From Cupriavidus pinatubonensis (lineage in GTDB: Bacteria > Pseudomonadota > Gammaproteobacteria > Burkholderiales > Burkholderiaceae), in assembly GCF_019602855.1 (NCBI RefSeq), contig NZ_CP080766.1:930001-994000 (forward strand): a stretch of DNA of 64,000 nt, in the 5' to 3' direction. This document shows positions 17,767 through 26,165 of the stretch, piece by piece (within the stretch, counting starts at the first letter, position 1; every line of letters begins with the position of its first letter). The translations under genes were made by a program, and so were the position numbers. The notes beneath the pieces were generated by a model that searched no databases, was not told where the DNA came from, and saw nothing but the letters and a program-made list of their open reading frames with translations.

Positions 17767-18651
17767 ATGCACGCTCGCAAGACCATCATCACCTGCGCGG
17801 TGACAGGCAATATCGTCACGCCTGAGCAGTACCCCGATCTGCCGGTCACGCCCGAGCAGATTGCCAATGCCGCACTCGACGCCGCCGAAGCCGGCGCCGC
17901 TGCCGCGCACATCCACGTGCGCGATCCCGAGACGGGCCGCCCGTCGATGTCGCTCGACTACTACGCCGATGTCATCGACCGCATCCGCAAACGCAACCGC
18001 GCACTGATCATCAACCTGACCACGGGCCCCGGCGGGCGCTTCGTGCCCAGCGAGGACGAGCCGCGCGTGGCCGCGCCGGGCACCACGCTGCTGCATCCGT
18101 CCAAGCGCGTCGAGCACATCGCGGCACTGCGCCCCGACGTGTGTTCGCTCGACCTGAACACCATGAACTCGGGCGGCGACGTGGTCATCAATACGCCGGC
18201 CAACGTGCGCAAGATGGCGGGCGTGATCCGTGCGGCAGGCGTCATGCCGGAGCTCGAGATATTCGATTCGGGCGACCTCAACATGGCGCTCGATTTCATC
18301 CGCGAAGGCGTGCTTGACGGTCCCGGTCTGTGGACCTTCGTGCTCGGGGTGAAGTACGGCTTCGCGCCGACGCCCGAAACCATCTTCTACGCACGCAACA
18401 TGCTGCCGCCCGGCGCGCACTGGTCAGCGTTCGGCATCGGCCGTGCGGAGTTCCCGATCGTCGCGCAGGCATGGCTCGCGGGCGGCCATGTGCGCGTCGG
18501 CCTGGAAGACAACCTCTACCTGGAAAAAGGCGTACTCGCGCCGAGCAATGCCGCGCTGGTCGCCAAGGCGAGCGACATCGTCCGCTCGCTGGGCGGCGAG
18601 ATCGCCTCGCCGCACGAAGCGCGCCGCGTACTTGGCTTGCGCGAAGCCTGA
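17767..18651 (+). CDS. Beta-keto acid cleavage enzyme (BKACE, DUF849)
   Basis: BKACE enzymes are zinc-dependent and convert a beta-keto acid plus acetyl-CoA into acetoacetate and a new acyl-CoA. The 294-residue product shows the family hallmarks: TCAVTGN at the N-terminus, the zinc ligands of HIHVRDPETGRPS, NLTTGPGG, SLDLNTMN, PELEIFDSG and the late VGLEDNLYL. The operon partner is a ring-cleavage enzyme whose product, after reduction, could be 3-oxoadipate, itself a beta-keto acid; cleavage would give succinyl-CoA and acetoacetate. Carnitine- and lysine-pathway homologues have other gene partners, which are absent here. Confidence 0.9.
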   Translation: MHARKTIITCAVTGNIVTPEQYPDLPVTPEQIANAALDAAEAGAAAAHIHVRDPETGRPSMSLDYYADVIDRIRKRNRALIINLTTGPGGRFVPSEDEPRVAAPGTTLLHPSKRVEHIAALRPDVCSLDLNTMNSGGDVVINTPANVRKMAGVIRAAGVMPELEIFDSGDLNMALDFIREGVLDGPGLWTFVLGVKYGFAPTPETIFYARNMLPPGAHWSAFGIGRAEFPIVAQAWLAGGHVRVGLEDNLYLEKGVLAPSNAALVAKASDIVRSLGGEIASPHEARRVLGLREA

Positions 18652-18688
18652 GCATTCACAAAACCGAACACTGAACGAGGAAGACACC

Positions 18689-19666
18689 ATGAACACGATT
18701 CGCGTCAGCGAGAAAGCCTCAGGCATCGATACCCTGAAACTGGAACTGGTGGGCGCACCGCGCCCTGAAGCCACCGATGGCCAGTGCGTGATCGAAGTAG
18801 CGAGCGCTGGAGTCAACCCGAGCGACGTCAAGGCCACGCTCGGCCTGATGCCGCATGCGGTCTGGCCGCGTACGCCGGGCCGCGACTATGCGGGCACCGT
18901 GGTCGACGGCCCCACTGGCATGATTGGCCTGACCGTATGGGGCAGCGGCGGCGAGCTGGGCATTCGCCGCGACGGCACGCATGGCAAATACCTGAGCGTC
19001 AACGCGCAGTCGGTGCGCGAAAAGCCGGCCACGCTGTCGCTGCTCGAAGCCGGCGCGGTCGGCGTGCCCTTCATCACCGCGTATGAAGGCCTGCGCCGCG
19101 CGGGCATGCCGAAGCCCGGCAGCGTCGTGCTGGTGTGCGGCGGCAACGGCAAGGTTGGCCAGGCGACCATCCAGATCGCCACCGCGCTGGGCGCGCGCGT
19201 GTTTGCCGTGGAGCGCACCGAGGAGCCCTACCGTGGCCACGCGAACGCCGCGGTGCGCATGATCGACGCAAGCAAAGAATCTATTTCCGCCGTGGTGCGC
19301 GACGAGACCGACGGCCATGGCGCCGACATCGTCTACAACACCGTGGGCAGCCCGTATTTCGAGCAGGCCAACCAGGCCATGGCGATCGGCGCCACGCAGA
19401 TCTTCATCTCGACGATCGAGCGTCCGGTGCCGTTCGACATCTTCACGTTCTATCGCGGCCAGCACACCTACGTGGGCGTCGATACGCTGGCGCTTGACAG
19501 CAGCGCGGGCGCAAACATCCTGGACCAGCTCGCGCCGATGTTCGCCTCTGGCGCGCTGAAGCCGTTCCCTGTGCTGCCCGAATACACGTATGCGCTGGCC
19601 GACGCCGCCGACGCCTATCGCGCCGTGCTGCAGGGCGCGACCGAACGCGTGGTGCTCAAGCCATGA
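18689..19666 (+). CDS. MDR-superfamily oxidoreductase (quinone/enoyl reductase-like)
   Basis: The 325-residue protein is a medium-chain dehydrogenase/reductase: a GroES-like N-terminal half (EVASAGVNPSDVKATLG, PGRDYAGTVVDG) and a Rossmann half with VVLVCGGNGKVGQATIQIA. The cysteines and histidines that bind catalytic and structural zinc in true alcohol dehydrogenases are absent, placing it with zinc-free quinone oxidoreductases and enoyl reductases that reduce carbon-carbon double bonds next to a carbonyl. That activity could convert maleylacetate to 3-oxoadipate in this operon. The start is the ATG at 18689. Its TGA overlaps the ATG of the next gene (ATGA), indicating coupled translation. 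Confidence 0.85.
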   Translation: MNTIRVSEKASGIDTLKLELVGAPRPEATDGQCVIEVASAGVNPSDVKATLGLMPHAVWPRTPGRDYAGTVVDGPTGMIGLTVWGSGGELGIRRDGTHGKYLSVNAQSVREKPATLSLLEAGAVGVPFITAYEGLRRAGMPKPGSVVLVCGGNGKVGQATIQIATALGARVFAVERTEEPYRGHANAAVRMIDASKESISAVVRDETDGHGADIVYNTVGSPYFEQANQAMAIGATQIFISTIERPVPFDIFTFYRGQHTYVGVDTLALDSSAGANILDQLAPMFASGALKPFPVLPEYTYALADAADAYRAVLQGATERVVLKP

Positions 19667-20004
19667 ACACGACCCGCTTCGCCCAGGCGCCAGCCTACTT
19701 TCCGCCGAACCACGACGGCATGCACTGCCTGCGCCTGCAGGGCCACGAGGCCGGGCCGTCGGAATCGCTGTGGATGGGTGTGTCGGTGCTGCTGCCCGGC
19801 GGACATACCAGCATGGATGCATCCACTGTGGAAAAGCATTACGTCGTGCTCGAAGGCGAGGTCTGCATCCGCACGCCCGACGAAGCCGTGACGCTGCAAC
19901 AGTTCGATTCGGTGCGGCTGGCACCGGGCGAAGCGCGGCAGGTGTCGAACCCGGGCAACCGCCCCGCCATGCTGCTGCTGGCCATGCCTTATCCGAAGGC
20001 CTGA
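19663..20004 (+). CDS. Small cupin-domain protein
   Basis: The 113-residue product is a single cupin barrel: LLPGGHTSMDAS, EKHYVVLEGEVCIRT, and LAPGEARQVSNPGNRPAMLLL. The first cupin motif keeps a histidine (GGHTSM) and KHYVVLEGE supplies a second His and the Glu, enough for a metal site, but the second motif lacks the usual His. It could be an isomerase, decarboxylase or small-molecule binder. It overlaps the preceding reductase gene by four bases and precedes the porin by 117 bases. Confidence 0.8.
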   Translation: MNTTRFAQAPAYFPPNHDGMHCLRLQGHEAGPSESLWMGVSVLLPGGHTSMDASTVEKHYVVLEGEVCIRTPDEAVTLQQFDSVRLAPGEARQVSNPGNRPAMLLLAMPYPKA

Positions 20005-20121
20005 CCGGCAGCCTTAGCAGCAAGCAGTATCCGGCGCCCCGGCATGGCGCCGTGCCCGCGCATCGGTGCGGGCGCCACTTCCACAACAAGCACACAGAAA
20101 CACAGAAGCGGGAGACTACCC

Positions 20122-21222
20122 ATGAAACGCGTTCCCATGCGAAGCGCTGTCCTGACCCTGGCCGCATGCTGCATAGCCGGCGAGGCCGCGGCGCAATCGT
20201 CGGTCACGGTGTATGGCCGCATCAACACGGCGCTCGAATACTCCAGCGCCAGCACGGCAACGGACGGCACGCATCTTGGCGGCACGGGCCGGCTGACCAA
20301 CAACCGCTCGGTGTTCGGCCTGCGCGGAGAAGAGGATCTCGGCGGCACGCTCAAGGCCATCTGGCAGATCGAAAGTAATGTCTCGCTCGATACAGGCCAG
20401 GGCCAGATTGCCGGGCGCAATGACCGCATCGGGCTGCAGGGCAAGGCCGGTACCTTCTTCATGGGCCACTGGCAGACACCGTACACCGTGTCGACGATGG
20501 GCTATGACCCGTATTACCCGACCACCGCCGGCTACATGGCGCTGATCGGCAACGGCTCGGCGTCCAGCTCCGACAACGTGCAGGACACCAGCTCGTTCGA
20601 CCGCCGGCAGAAGAACATCATCGTCTACCAGACGCCATCGTTTGCTGGCTTCAGCGGCTCGGCGGCGTGGGGCATCAACGAGGAAAAGCTGACGGTGCCG
20701 CGCAACCCGGGCCTGTACTCGTTCTCTGCCGCGTACGACAACGGCCCGCTCAATGTCGCGCTCGCCTACGAAATCCACCAGAACTACCAAGTCAAGGGCC
20801 GCAACGACGATGCCATGAAGGCCGGGGTGTCGTACCGGTTCCCCAGCACGACCGTCGCCCTGCTGTACGAACGCCTGCATTACCGCACCGCGACCGGCGA
20901 TCTCACGCGCAACGGGTACTACGCATCGCTCGTGCAGAAGCTCGGGCCGGGCAGCGTGAAGCTGGGCTTTGCGCTGGCCAGCAACGGCACCGGCAACGCG
21001 ACCGAAACCGTCGGCTTCTTCCGCAGCGGCGCGGATACCGGCGCCACGCAGGTGACCATCGGCTACGACTACCCGCTGTCCAAGCGCACGACGCTGTTCG
21101 CGTACTACAGCCGCATCGATAACAAGAAAAACGCGATCTACGACTTCGCCATCAACGAACTTGGCGTGAGCGCAGGCGCCGACCCGCAGACCTTCGCGCT
21201 CGGCATGCGCCACTTCTTCTGA
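20122..21222 (+). CDS. Outer-membrane porin (Gram-negative porin family)
   Basis: The 366-residue protein begins with a Sec signal (MKRVPMRSAVLTLAACCIAGEAAA) cut before QSSVTVYGR, the usual start of mature Burkholderiales general porins. Further markers are SVFGLRGEEDLGGTLKAIWQIE and the C-terminal strand FALGMRHFF ending in Phe, as required for outer-membrane insertion. It is the 16-stranded trimer family, DUF-type porin_4. Placement between catabolic enzymes and a Bug receptor suggests passage of the operon's aromatic or acidic substrate across the outer membrane. The start ATG at 20122 follows GGGAGA. Confidence 0.93.
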   Translation: MKRVPMRSAVLTLAACCIAGEAAAQSSVTVYGRINTALEYSSASTATDGTHLGGTGRLTNNRSVFGLRGEEDLGGTLKAIWQIESNVSLDTGQGQIAGRNDRIGLQGKAGTFFMGHWQTPYTVSTMGYDPYYPTTAGYMALIGNGSASSSDNVQDTSSFDRRQKNIIVYQTPSFAGFSGSAAWGINEEKLTVPRNPGLYSFSAAYDNGPLNVALAYEIHQNYQVKGRNDDAMKAGVSYRFPSTTVALLYERLHYRTATGDLTRNGYYASLVQKLGPGSVKLGFALASNGTGNATETVGFFRSGADTGATQVTIGYDYPLSKRTTLFAYYSRIDNKKNAIYDFAINELGVSAGADPQTFALGMRHFF

Positions 21223-21248
21223 ATTCACCGGTTGTGAGGAGACAAACG

Positions 21249-22241
21249 ATGTATCGCCCCCTTCGTCGCAAGACTCTGTTCACCCTGTCCGCCGCCGCAC
21301 TCGCCGTGCTGGCCGCTGCTCCGCCCGTCATGGCGCAACCGCAATACCCTGCCAAGCCGATCCGTCTCGTGGTGCCGTTCTCGGCCGGCAGCGCGACCGA
21401 TATCCTGGCCCGCATCGTCGGCACGAAGATGGGCCAGAACGCTGGTTACCAGGTCATCGTCGACAACCGACCGGGCGCCGGCGGCACGCTGGGCGCCACC
21501 GGCGTGGCCAAGGCCGCGCCCGACGGCTACACGCTGATCCTGGTGTCGGTGGGCCACGCCATCAACGCCACGCTATACCCGAAGCTAGGCTATGACACCG
21601 TCAAGGACTTTGCGCCCGTGTCGCTGGTGGCGAGCGTGCCGAACGTGCTCGTTGTGAATGCCACGAGCAAGTACAACTCCGTGCGCGACATCGTCGCCGC
21701 AGCCAAGGCAAACCCGGGCGCGATGAACTTCGACTCGGCCGGCTCGGGCAGCTCGACGCACCTCAGCGGCGAGATGTTCAAGATGCAGGCCGGCATCGAC
21801 GTCGTCCATATCCCGTACAAGGGTACCGGCGAAGCGCTGACCGATGTCATGGCCGGTCGCGGCGACATGATGTTCGCACCGACCGTATCGGCGATGCCGT
21901 TTGTGCGGCAAGGCAAGCTCAAGGCGTTGGCCGTGACCACCGCGAAGCGGGCCGGCTCGCTGCCCGACATTCCGACCGTGGCGGAATCCGGCCTGCCCGG
22001 CTATGCGTTCGATTCGTGGTTCGGCATTCTGGCGCCGGCCGGCACGCCGAAGGAGGTCATCAACACGCTCAATGCCGAGATCGGCAAAGCGCTGGCGTCG
22101 CCCGATGTCAGGGAAAAGCTTGCGGTCCAGGGCGCCGAGCCGCGGACGTCCACGCCGCAGGAGTTCTCCAGCTACATCAAGACGGAGATCGCCAAGCTGG
22201 CGCCGGTGGTGAAACAGTCGGGCGTTCAGGGCGGCCAGTAA
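21249..22241 (+). CDS. Bug-family (TctC-like) periplasmic solute-binding protein
   Basis: The 330-residue protein carries a signal peptide (LFTLSAAALAVLAAAPPVMA) and the tripartite tricarboxylate receptor fold: YPAKPIRLVVPFSAGSATD, VIVDNRPGAGGTLGA, AAPDGYTL, VHIPYKGTGEALTDVMAGR, SGLPGYAFDSWFGILAPAGTP. The ATG at 21249 follows GTGAGGAGA. No TctA or TctB membrane genes are present, as is usual for the greatly expanded Bug family in Burkholderiales; such orphans may serve a shared transporter or signalling. The ligand is probably the carboxylic substrate of the operon. Confidence 0.93.
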   Translation: MYRPLRRKTLFTLSAAALAVLAAAPPVMAQPQYPAKPIRLVVPFSAGSATDILARIVGTKMGQNAGYQVIVDNRPGAGGTLGATGVAKAAPDGYTLILVSVGHAINATLYPKLGYDTVKDFAPVSLVASVPNVLVVNATSKYNSVRDIVAAAKANPGAMNFDSAGSGSSTHLSGEMFKMQAGIDVVHIPYKGTGEALTDVMAGRGDMMFAPTVSAMPFVRQGKLKALAVTTAKRAGSLPDIPTVAESGLPGYAFDSWFGILAPAGTPKEVINTLNAEIGKALASPDVREKLAVQGAEPRTSTPQEFSSYIKTEIAKLAPVVKQSGVQGGQ

Positions 22242-22366
22242 CGGGGCGGACAGCGCCGCACGGGGCTCGGGTGGCGGCCGCCCGGGTCCCTTGCCTTAGA
22301 ATGGCGTATTGCCGATTCCGATCAGCGCCGAGCGCCCACGGCGCCGCCGCCCCGCTTCCCGCCGAC

Positions 22367-23398
22367 ATGTCCGAGCGCAAACGCCTGACCCTCAAAGACC
22401 TCGCCGCCGAAATCAATGTGCATTACTCGACGGTGTCGCGCGTCATGAACCCGGCAACGCGGCATCTGGTGGCAGACGACGTGGCGGCGCGCGTACTCGC
22501 GCTGGCCGACGAGCGCGGCTTCCGCCCAAACCGCATTGCGGCAGGGCTGCGCACGCAGCGCTCGGGCCTGGTCGGCGTGGTGCTGCCTGATATCGCCAAC
22601 CCTGTGTTTCCGCCGATCCTGGCCGGCATTGAATCGGTGCTTTGCCAGCAGGGTTATGTGCCGATCGTGGTCAATGCGGGCACCGACAAGGAACGCCAGC
22701 GCTTCGTGATCGACCAGATGGTCGGGCGCCAGGTCGAGGGCCTGCTGCTGGCCACCGCCGAGCGTGATGATCCGATCCTCGACTATTGCCTGGCCCAGCG
22801 CATTCCCGTGGTCATGGTGAACCGCGGCGAAGACACTGGCCGCGCATCATGCGTGGTCAGCGACAGCCTGCTGGCCATGCGGCTGACCGTGGACCATCTG
22901 ATCGGCCTTGGCCACCGCCGCATCGGCCATATCGCAGGCCCCGCCACGCTGTCGACCGGCTTCCTGCGCCGCGCAGGATTCCTGCGCGCCGTGCGGCACC
23001 ACCGCCTGCGGCGGGAGCAATGGCAGGTCATCGAAGCCCCAAGCTATTCGCGCGAAGCGGGCCGCGAAGCCTGCGCGAAGCTGCTGGCCGAGTTTCCCGG
23101 CATGACGGCCATCGCCGCCGGTAACGACCTGATCGCCATGGGCTGCTATGACTACCTGCGCGAGCGCGGTCTGCGCTGTCCGGAAGATATCTCGGTGGTC
23201 GGCCACAACGACATGCCGTTCGTCGATGCGCTGACACCACCGCTGACCACCGTGCGCATTGCCGTGCACGAGATGGGCGAAGAAGCCGCAAAGCTGCTGC
23301 TCAGGAAGATCAGCGAGCCCGACGCCGATGCCGTGACGGTCGAGCTCAAACCGGAACTGATTGTGCGCGGATCGACGGCGGCGCCGGCGTCCGCCTGA
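22367..23398 (+). CDS. LacI-family transcriptional repressor of the dioxygenase operon
   Basis: The 343-residue protein has the LacI helix-turn-helix and hinge at its N-terminus (LTLKDLAAEINVHYSTVSRVMN, residues about 7-28) and a periplasmic-binding-like core (VGVVLPDIANPVFPPILAGIE, GLLLATAERDD, TAIAAGNDLIAMGCYDYLRERG, ISVVGHNDMPFVD). It is the last gene of the operon, 125 bases after the Bug gene. Two tandem perfect palindromes at the operon promoter fit its class, so it most likely represses its own operon until the substrate or an intermediate binds. The chosen ATG at 22367 gives the canonical N-terminus. Confidence 0.93.
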   Translation: MSERKRLTLKDLAAEINVHYSTVSRVMNPATRHLVADDVAARVLALADERGFRPNRIAAGLRTQRSGLVGVVLPDIANPVFPPILAGIESVLCQQGYVPIVVNAGTDKERQRFVIDQMVGRQVEGLLLATAERDDPILDYCLAQRIPVVMVNRGEDTGRASCVVSDSLLAMRLTVDHLIGLGHRRIGHIAGPATLSTGFLRRAGFLRAVRHHRLRREQWQVIEAPSYSREAGREACAKLLAEFPGMTAIAAGNDLIAMGCYDYLRERGLRCPEDISVVGHNDMPFVDALTPPLTTVRIAVHEMGEEAAKLLLRKISEPDADAVTVELKPELIVRGSTAAPASA

Positions 23399-23427
23399 AA
23401 CTGGCTGCCACCACCGCCAGAAAAACG

Positions 23428-23591
23428 CGCGGATTCGAAGTCCTTCTATAGTTTCCGTGGCTGCGGAACCCTAGTCTACGACCCGAAGATCCGCAGCATT
23501 CCACGTCGCTCGCCATATTCACGACTGAAGCCAGTCTCCCGGACAGCCAGGCTGGCCGAGGGCAGGTGTTTGCCGCGGATCGAAGTCCTTC
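23428..23591. repeat. Pair of 18-19-bp near-identical direct repeats
   Basis: CGCGGATTCGAAGTCCTTC at 23428-23446 recurs at 23574-23591 with one base missing. They flank about 127 bases without any gene, upstream of the OmpA-like lipoprotein. The second copy carries CGAAGTCCTTCG, a small palindrome. Function unknown; possibly the footprint of a small duplication or a regulator site pair. Confidence 0.4.
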
Positions 23592-23611
23592 GATCAACCC
23601 TGGGCACCACC

Positions 23612-24448
23612 ATGAGATTGACTATCGCTTCGCTGACGGCCACCGTGGCATTGACGGCCACGATCCTTTCCGGATGTTCCACCACCTCCAGCCACCCCAC
23701 CAACCAGGGCACGTCCGCCAACGTCGTATTCCCCGACAAGGCAAGTGCCTGGCCTGAACAAGGCACGTTCCCGAACCTAGACAGCCTGCGGCTGCTGCAG
23801 CCGGGCATGACCAAGGACCAGCATTACGCGCTGATCGGCCGGCCGCACTTCAACGAAGGCATGGCCGATGTGCGCGAGTGGGACTACCTGTTCAACTTCC
23901 GCACGGGCAAGCCGGCCCCGAACGATGTCGTGCAATGCCAGATGAAGGTGCTGTTCGACACGGCCATGGCGTCGCGCTCGTACTACTGGGCACCCGAATC
24001 GTGCGCGGCGTTCCTCCGGTATCCCGAAACGCCGGCTGCAATGCCTGCCATCGTGCAGACCACCGCCACCACCACCACCACGCTCGGCGCCGATGCGCTG
24101 TTCACGTTCAATGGCTCGACTGCCGCGGAGTTGGTGCCCGATGGCCATGCCAGGATCGACGCGCTCGGCCAGCAGCTGGCCGGCATGAAGATGCTCAAGC
24201 ATGTGGACGTGTACGCGTACACCGATCGTCTTGGCACCGACGCCTACAACAAGCGCCTGTCACAGCAGCGCGCCGACACGGTGAAGTCCTTGCTCGTGGC
24301 ACAAGGCGTCGACAGCCGCCTGGTAACGGCGCAGGGCATGGGCAAAGCCGACCCGCTCAGCCATTGCGGTGCGATGCCGCGTCCGAAGCTGATCACTTGT
24401 CTGGCGCCTGACCGGCGCGTGGAGATTCGCTCCGCAGGCGTGAAGTAG
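23612..24448 (+). CDS. OmpA-domain outer-membrane lipoprotein with SmpA/OmlA-like N-terminal part
   Basis: The 278-residue protein starts at the ATG at 23612 with a lipoprotein signal, TATILSGCSTTS, where LSGC is the lipobox. Residues about 50-130 (LRLLQPGMTKDQHYALIGRPHF, VREWDYLFNF) resemble the SmpA/OmlA (BamE-like) fold. The C-terminal third is an OmpA-like peptidoglycan-binding domain (LFTFNGSTAAELVPDGHARIDALGQQL, VYAYTDRLGTDAYNKRLSQQRADTVKSLLV, DRRVEIR). It probably links outer membrane and cell wall. It is monocistronic, with a hairpin about 70 bases past the stop. Confidence 0.88.
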   Translation: MRLTIASLTATVALTATILSGCSTTSSHPTNQGTSANVVFPDKASAWPEQGTFPNLDSLRLLQPGMTKDQHYALIGRPHFNEGMADVREWDYLFNFRTGKPAPNDVVQCQMKVLFDTAMASRSYYWAPESCAAFLRYPETPAAMPAIVQTTATTTTTLGADALFTFNGSTAAELVPDGHARIDALGQQLAGMKMLKHVDVYAYTDRLGTDAYNKRLSQQRADTVKSLLVAQGVDSRLVTAQGMGKADPLSHCGAMPRPKLITCLAPDRRVEIRSAGVK

Positions 24449-24513
24449 TACGCCGCGAGGCCGGCGTGAACACGCCCGGCTGATTTCCTCCATACACGAA
24501 GCTTCTCAAAACA

Positions 24514-24530
24514 TGCCGCAGCGTGCGGCA
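24514..24530 (+). terminator. Hairpin after the OmpA-like lipoprotein gene
   Basis: TGCCGCA at 24514-24520 pairs with TGCGGCA at 24524-24530 over a 3-base loop. It lies between the lipoprotein gene and the autotransporter gene, both on the plus strand. No U-run follows, so termination would need help. Confidence 0.4.
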
Positions 24531-24623
24531 GGGGCGGACTCGTGCCGCATTTCCGCGACGCGGCTCCGATGAGGCGCTGGCCGCCGCACGCCATCTCTGA
24601 CTCAAGGGAACAGGAATTTCATC

Positions 24624-26102
24624 ATGAACAAGACTTACCGCAGCATCAGGTCCACCTGCCGGTTAATTGCCTGCGCAACGCTTGCTGTCACTGCTGGATT
24701 GGCAATGCGAACCGCCTTCGCCTTCACGCCTATTGGCGATGGCGCAAGCGGCAGCTCCTCCGACCTGGTCATTGGCGACAACGCCAAAGGTGACACCACG
24801 CCAACCTACTTCTGGATCGTTCCCGATAAGGATCCCGCCGGCAACGCAATACCTAGCGTGGGCTCGACGATCGTCGGCAACTATGCCAACGCTAACGAGT
24901 ACGCGGGCGTGACCTTGTTCGGCGACCATACCTACGCGACCGGCAACGGTGCGGTAGCATTCGGTCCCAATGCATCGGCTGGTACGGTTGCGACGGCGGT
25001 CGGCAATGATTCCATGGCCTCAGGCAAATGGAGCCTGGCTTTTGGCGCGCGCTCGTATGCTTCGGCCGATGCGTCCGTGGCGTTGGGCGGCATGTCGACC
25101 GCGTCCGGCGCGTATTCCAATGCCGTGGGGGTATATGCCAATGCCTCCGGCTATGGCTCGTTTGCGGGGGGTTTTGCCTCGGCCGCAGGCTCGGGTGGCA
25201 TTGCCATCGGCCTGGGGGCCACGCAAACCGATGACAATGGCGTCGCGCTCGGGGCTTTGGCCAGTGCAGGCGGGACGTCGTCGGTGGCCATCGGCTACGG
25301 CGCGCGCACGAGCAGTGCCGACGCCATCGCGCTGGGCAAGAACGCCTCGGCACTTGGCAATCGCTCCATCAGCATTGGCACAGGCAGCACCGTGACAGGC
25401 GCACGGTCTGGCGCGATCGGCGATCCGAACACCGTCACCGGCTCTGGCAGCTACGCACTCGGCAATGACAACAACGTCGGCGCCGACAACGCATTCGTGA
25501 TGGGTAACAACGTGACCGCACCGGCCGGCCTGAACGGCGTTGTCGTACTGGGCAACGGGTCGACCGTGTCAGCCGCTACGCCGGTGCCGGGCATGACGAT
25601 GAACGGCGTCGCCTACACCTTCGCCGGTGGCTCCCCGGCAGCCGGCGATGTCGTGAGCGTCGGTTCCGCGGCCGCACCGCGCCAGATCCAGAATGTGGCC
25701 GCCGGCCGCATCAGCGCCGACAGCACCGATGCCATCAACGGTTCGCAGCTGTACGCGACCAACCAGGCGGTGAACGAGAACACGCAGGACATTGCCAACC
25801 TGAACCAGCAGATTGGTGGCAACACCCAGGCAATCAGCAACCTGAGCAACCGGATCGACGGCGCGCAGCGCGATGCCAATGCGGGTACGGCGTCAGCCAT
25901 GGCCCTGGCGGGCCTGCCGCAGTCGGTGCTGCCGGGCAAAGGCATGGTTGCGCTGGCGGGCAGCACTTACAGCGGACAGTCGGCGCTGGCGCTGGGCGTA
26001 TCGAAGCTCTCGGATTCCGGCAGGTGGGTCTTCAAGGGTGGCGTGACAAGCAATACGCGCAGGAACGTCGGCGCAACCGTCGGGGCCGGCTTCCACTGGT
26101 AG
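24624..26102 (+). CDS. Trimeric autotransporter adhesin (YadA-like)
   Basis: The 492-residue surface protein begins with a signal peptide ending near FAFTPIGDG. Residues about 95-300 form a YadA-type head built of 14-residue left-handed beta-roll repeats with alternating SxA/AIG elements (AVAFGPNASAG, AVGNDSMASG, SVAIGYGARTSSADAIALG). A neck follows (IQNVAAGRISADSTDAINGSQLYATNQAV), then a short coiled-coil stalk of about 40 residues (NTQDIANLNQQIGGNTQAISNLSNRI) and the C-terminal anchor of about 65 residues ending GATVGAGFHW. It should trimerise and mediate adhesion or autoaggregation. The stalk is very short, so the head would sit close to the membrane. Base composition matches the neighbours. 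Confidence 0.93.
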   Translation: MNKTYRSIRSTCRLIACATLAVTAGLAMRTAFAFTPIGDGASGSSSDLVIGDNAKGDTTPTYFWIVPDKDPAGNAIPSVGSTIVGNYANANEYAGVTLFGDHTYATGNGAVAFGPNASAGTVATAVGNDSMASGKWSLAFGARSYASADASVALGGMSTASGAYSNAVGVYANASGYGSFAGGFASAAGSGGIAIGLGATQTDDNGVALGALASAGGTSSVAIGYGARTSSADAIALGKNASALGNRSISIGTGSTVTGARSGAIGDPNTVTGSGSYALGNDNNVGADNAFVMGNNVTAPAGLNGVVVLGNGSTVSAATPVPGMTMNGVAYTFAGGSPAAGDVVSVGSAAAPRQIQNVAAGRISADSTDAINGSQLYATNQAVNENTQDIANLNQQIGGNTQAISNLSNRIDGAQRDANAGTASAMALAGLPQSVLPGKGMVALAGSTYSGQSALALGVSKLSDSGRWVFKGGVTSNTRRNVGATVGAGFHW

Positions 26103-26126
26103 GCGCAAAGCCGTTCACTTGCCACC

Positions 26127-26152
26127 GTCGTTCCCGCCTGTGCGGGAATGAC
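26127..26152. terminator. Bidirectional hairpin between convergent genes
   Basis: GTCGTTCCCGC at 26127-26137 and GCGGGAATGAC at 26142-26152 pair over 11 positions (one G-U) around a CTGT loop. It sits between the autotransporter gene and the convergent response-regulator gene. The GTTCCCGC/GCGGGAATGAC sequence resembles a common dispersed intergenic repeat. Confidence 0.6.
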
Positions 26153-26165
26153 AGTCAGGGAGCGA

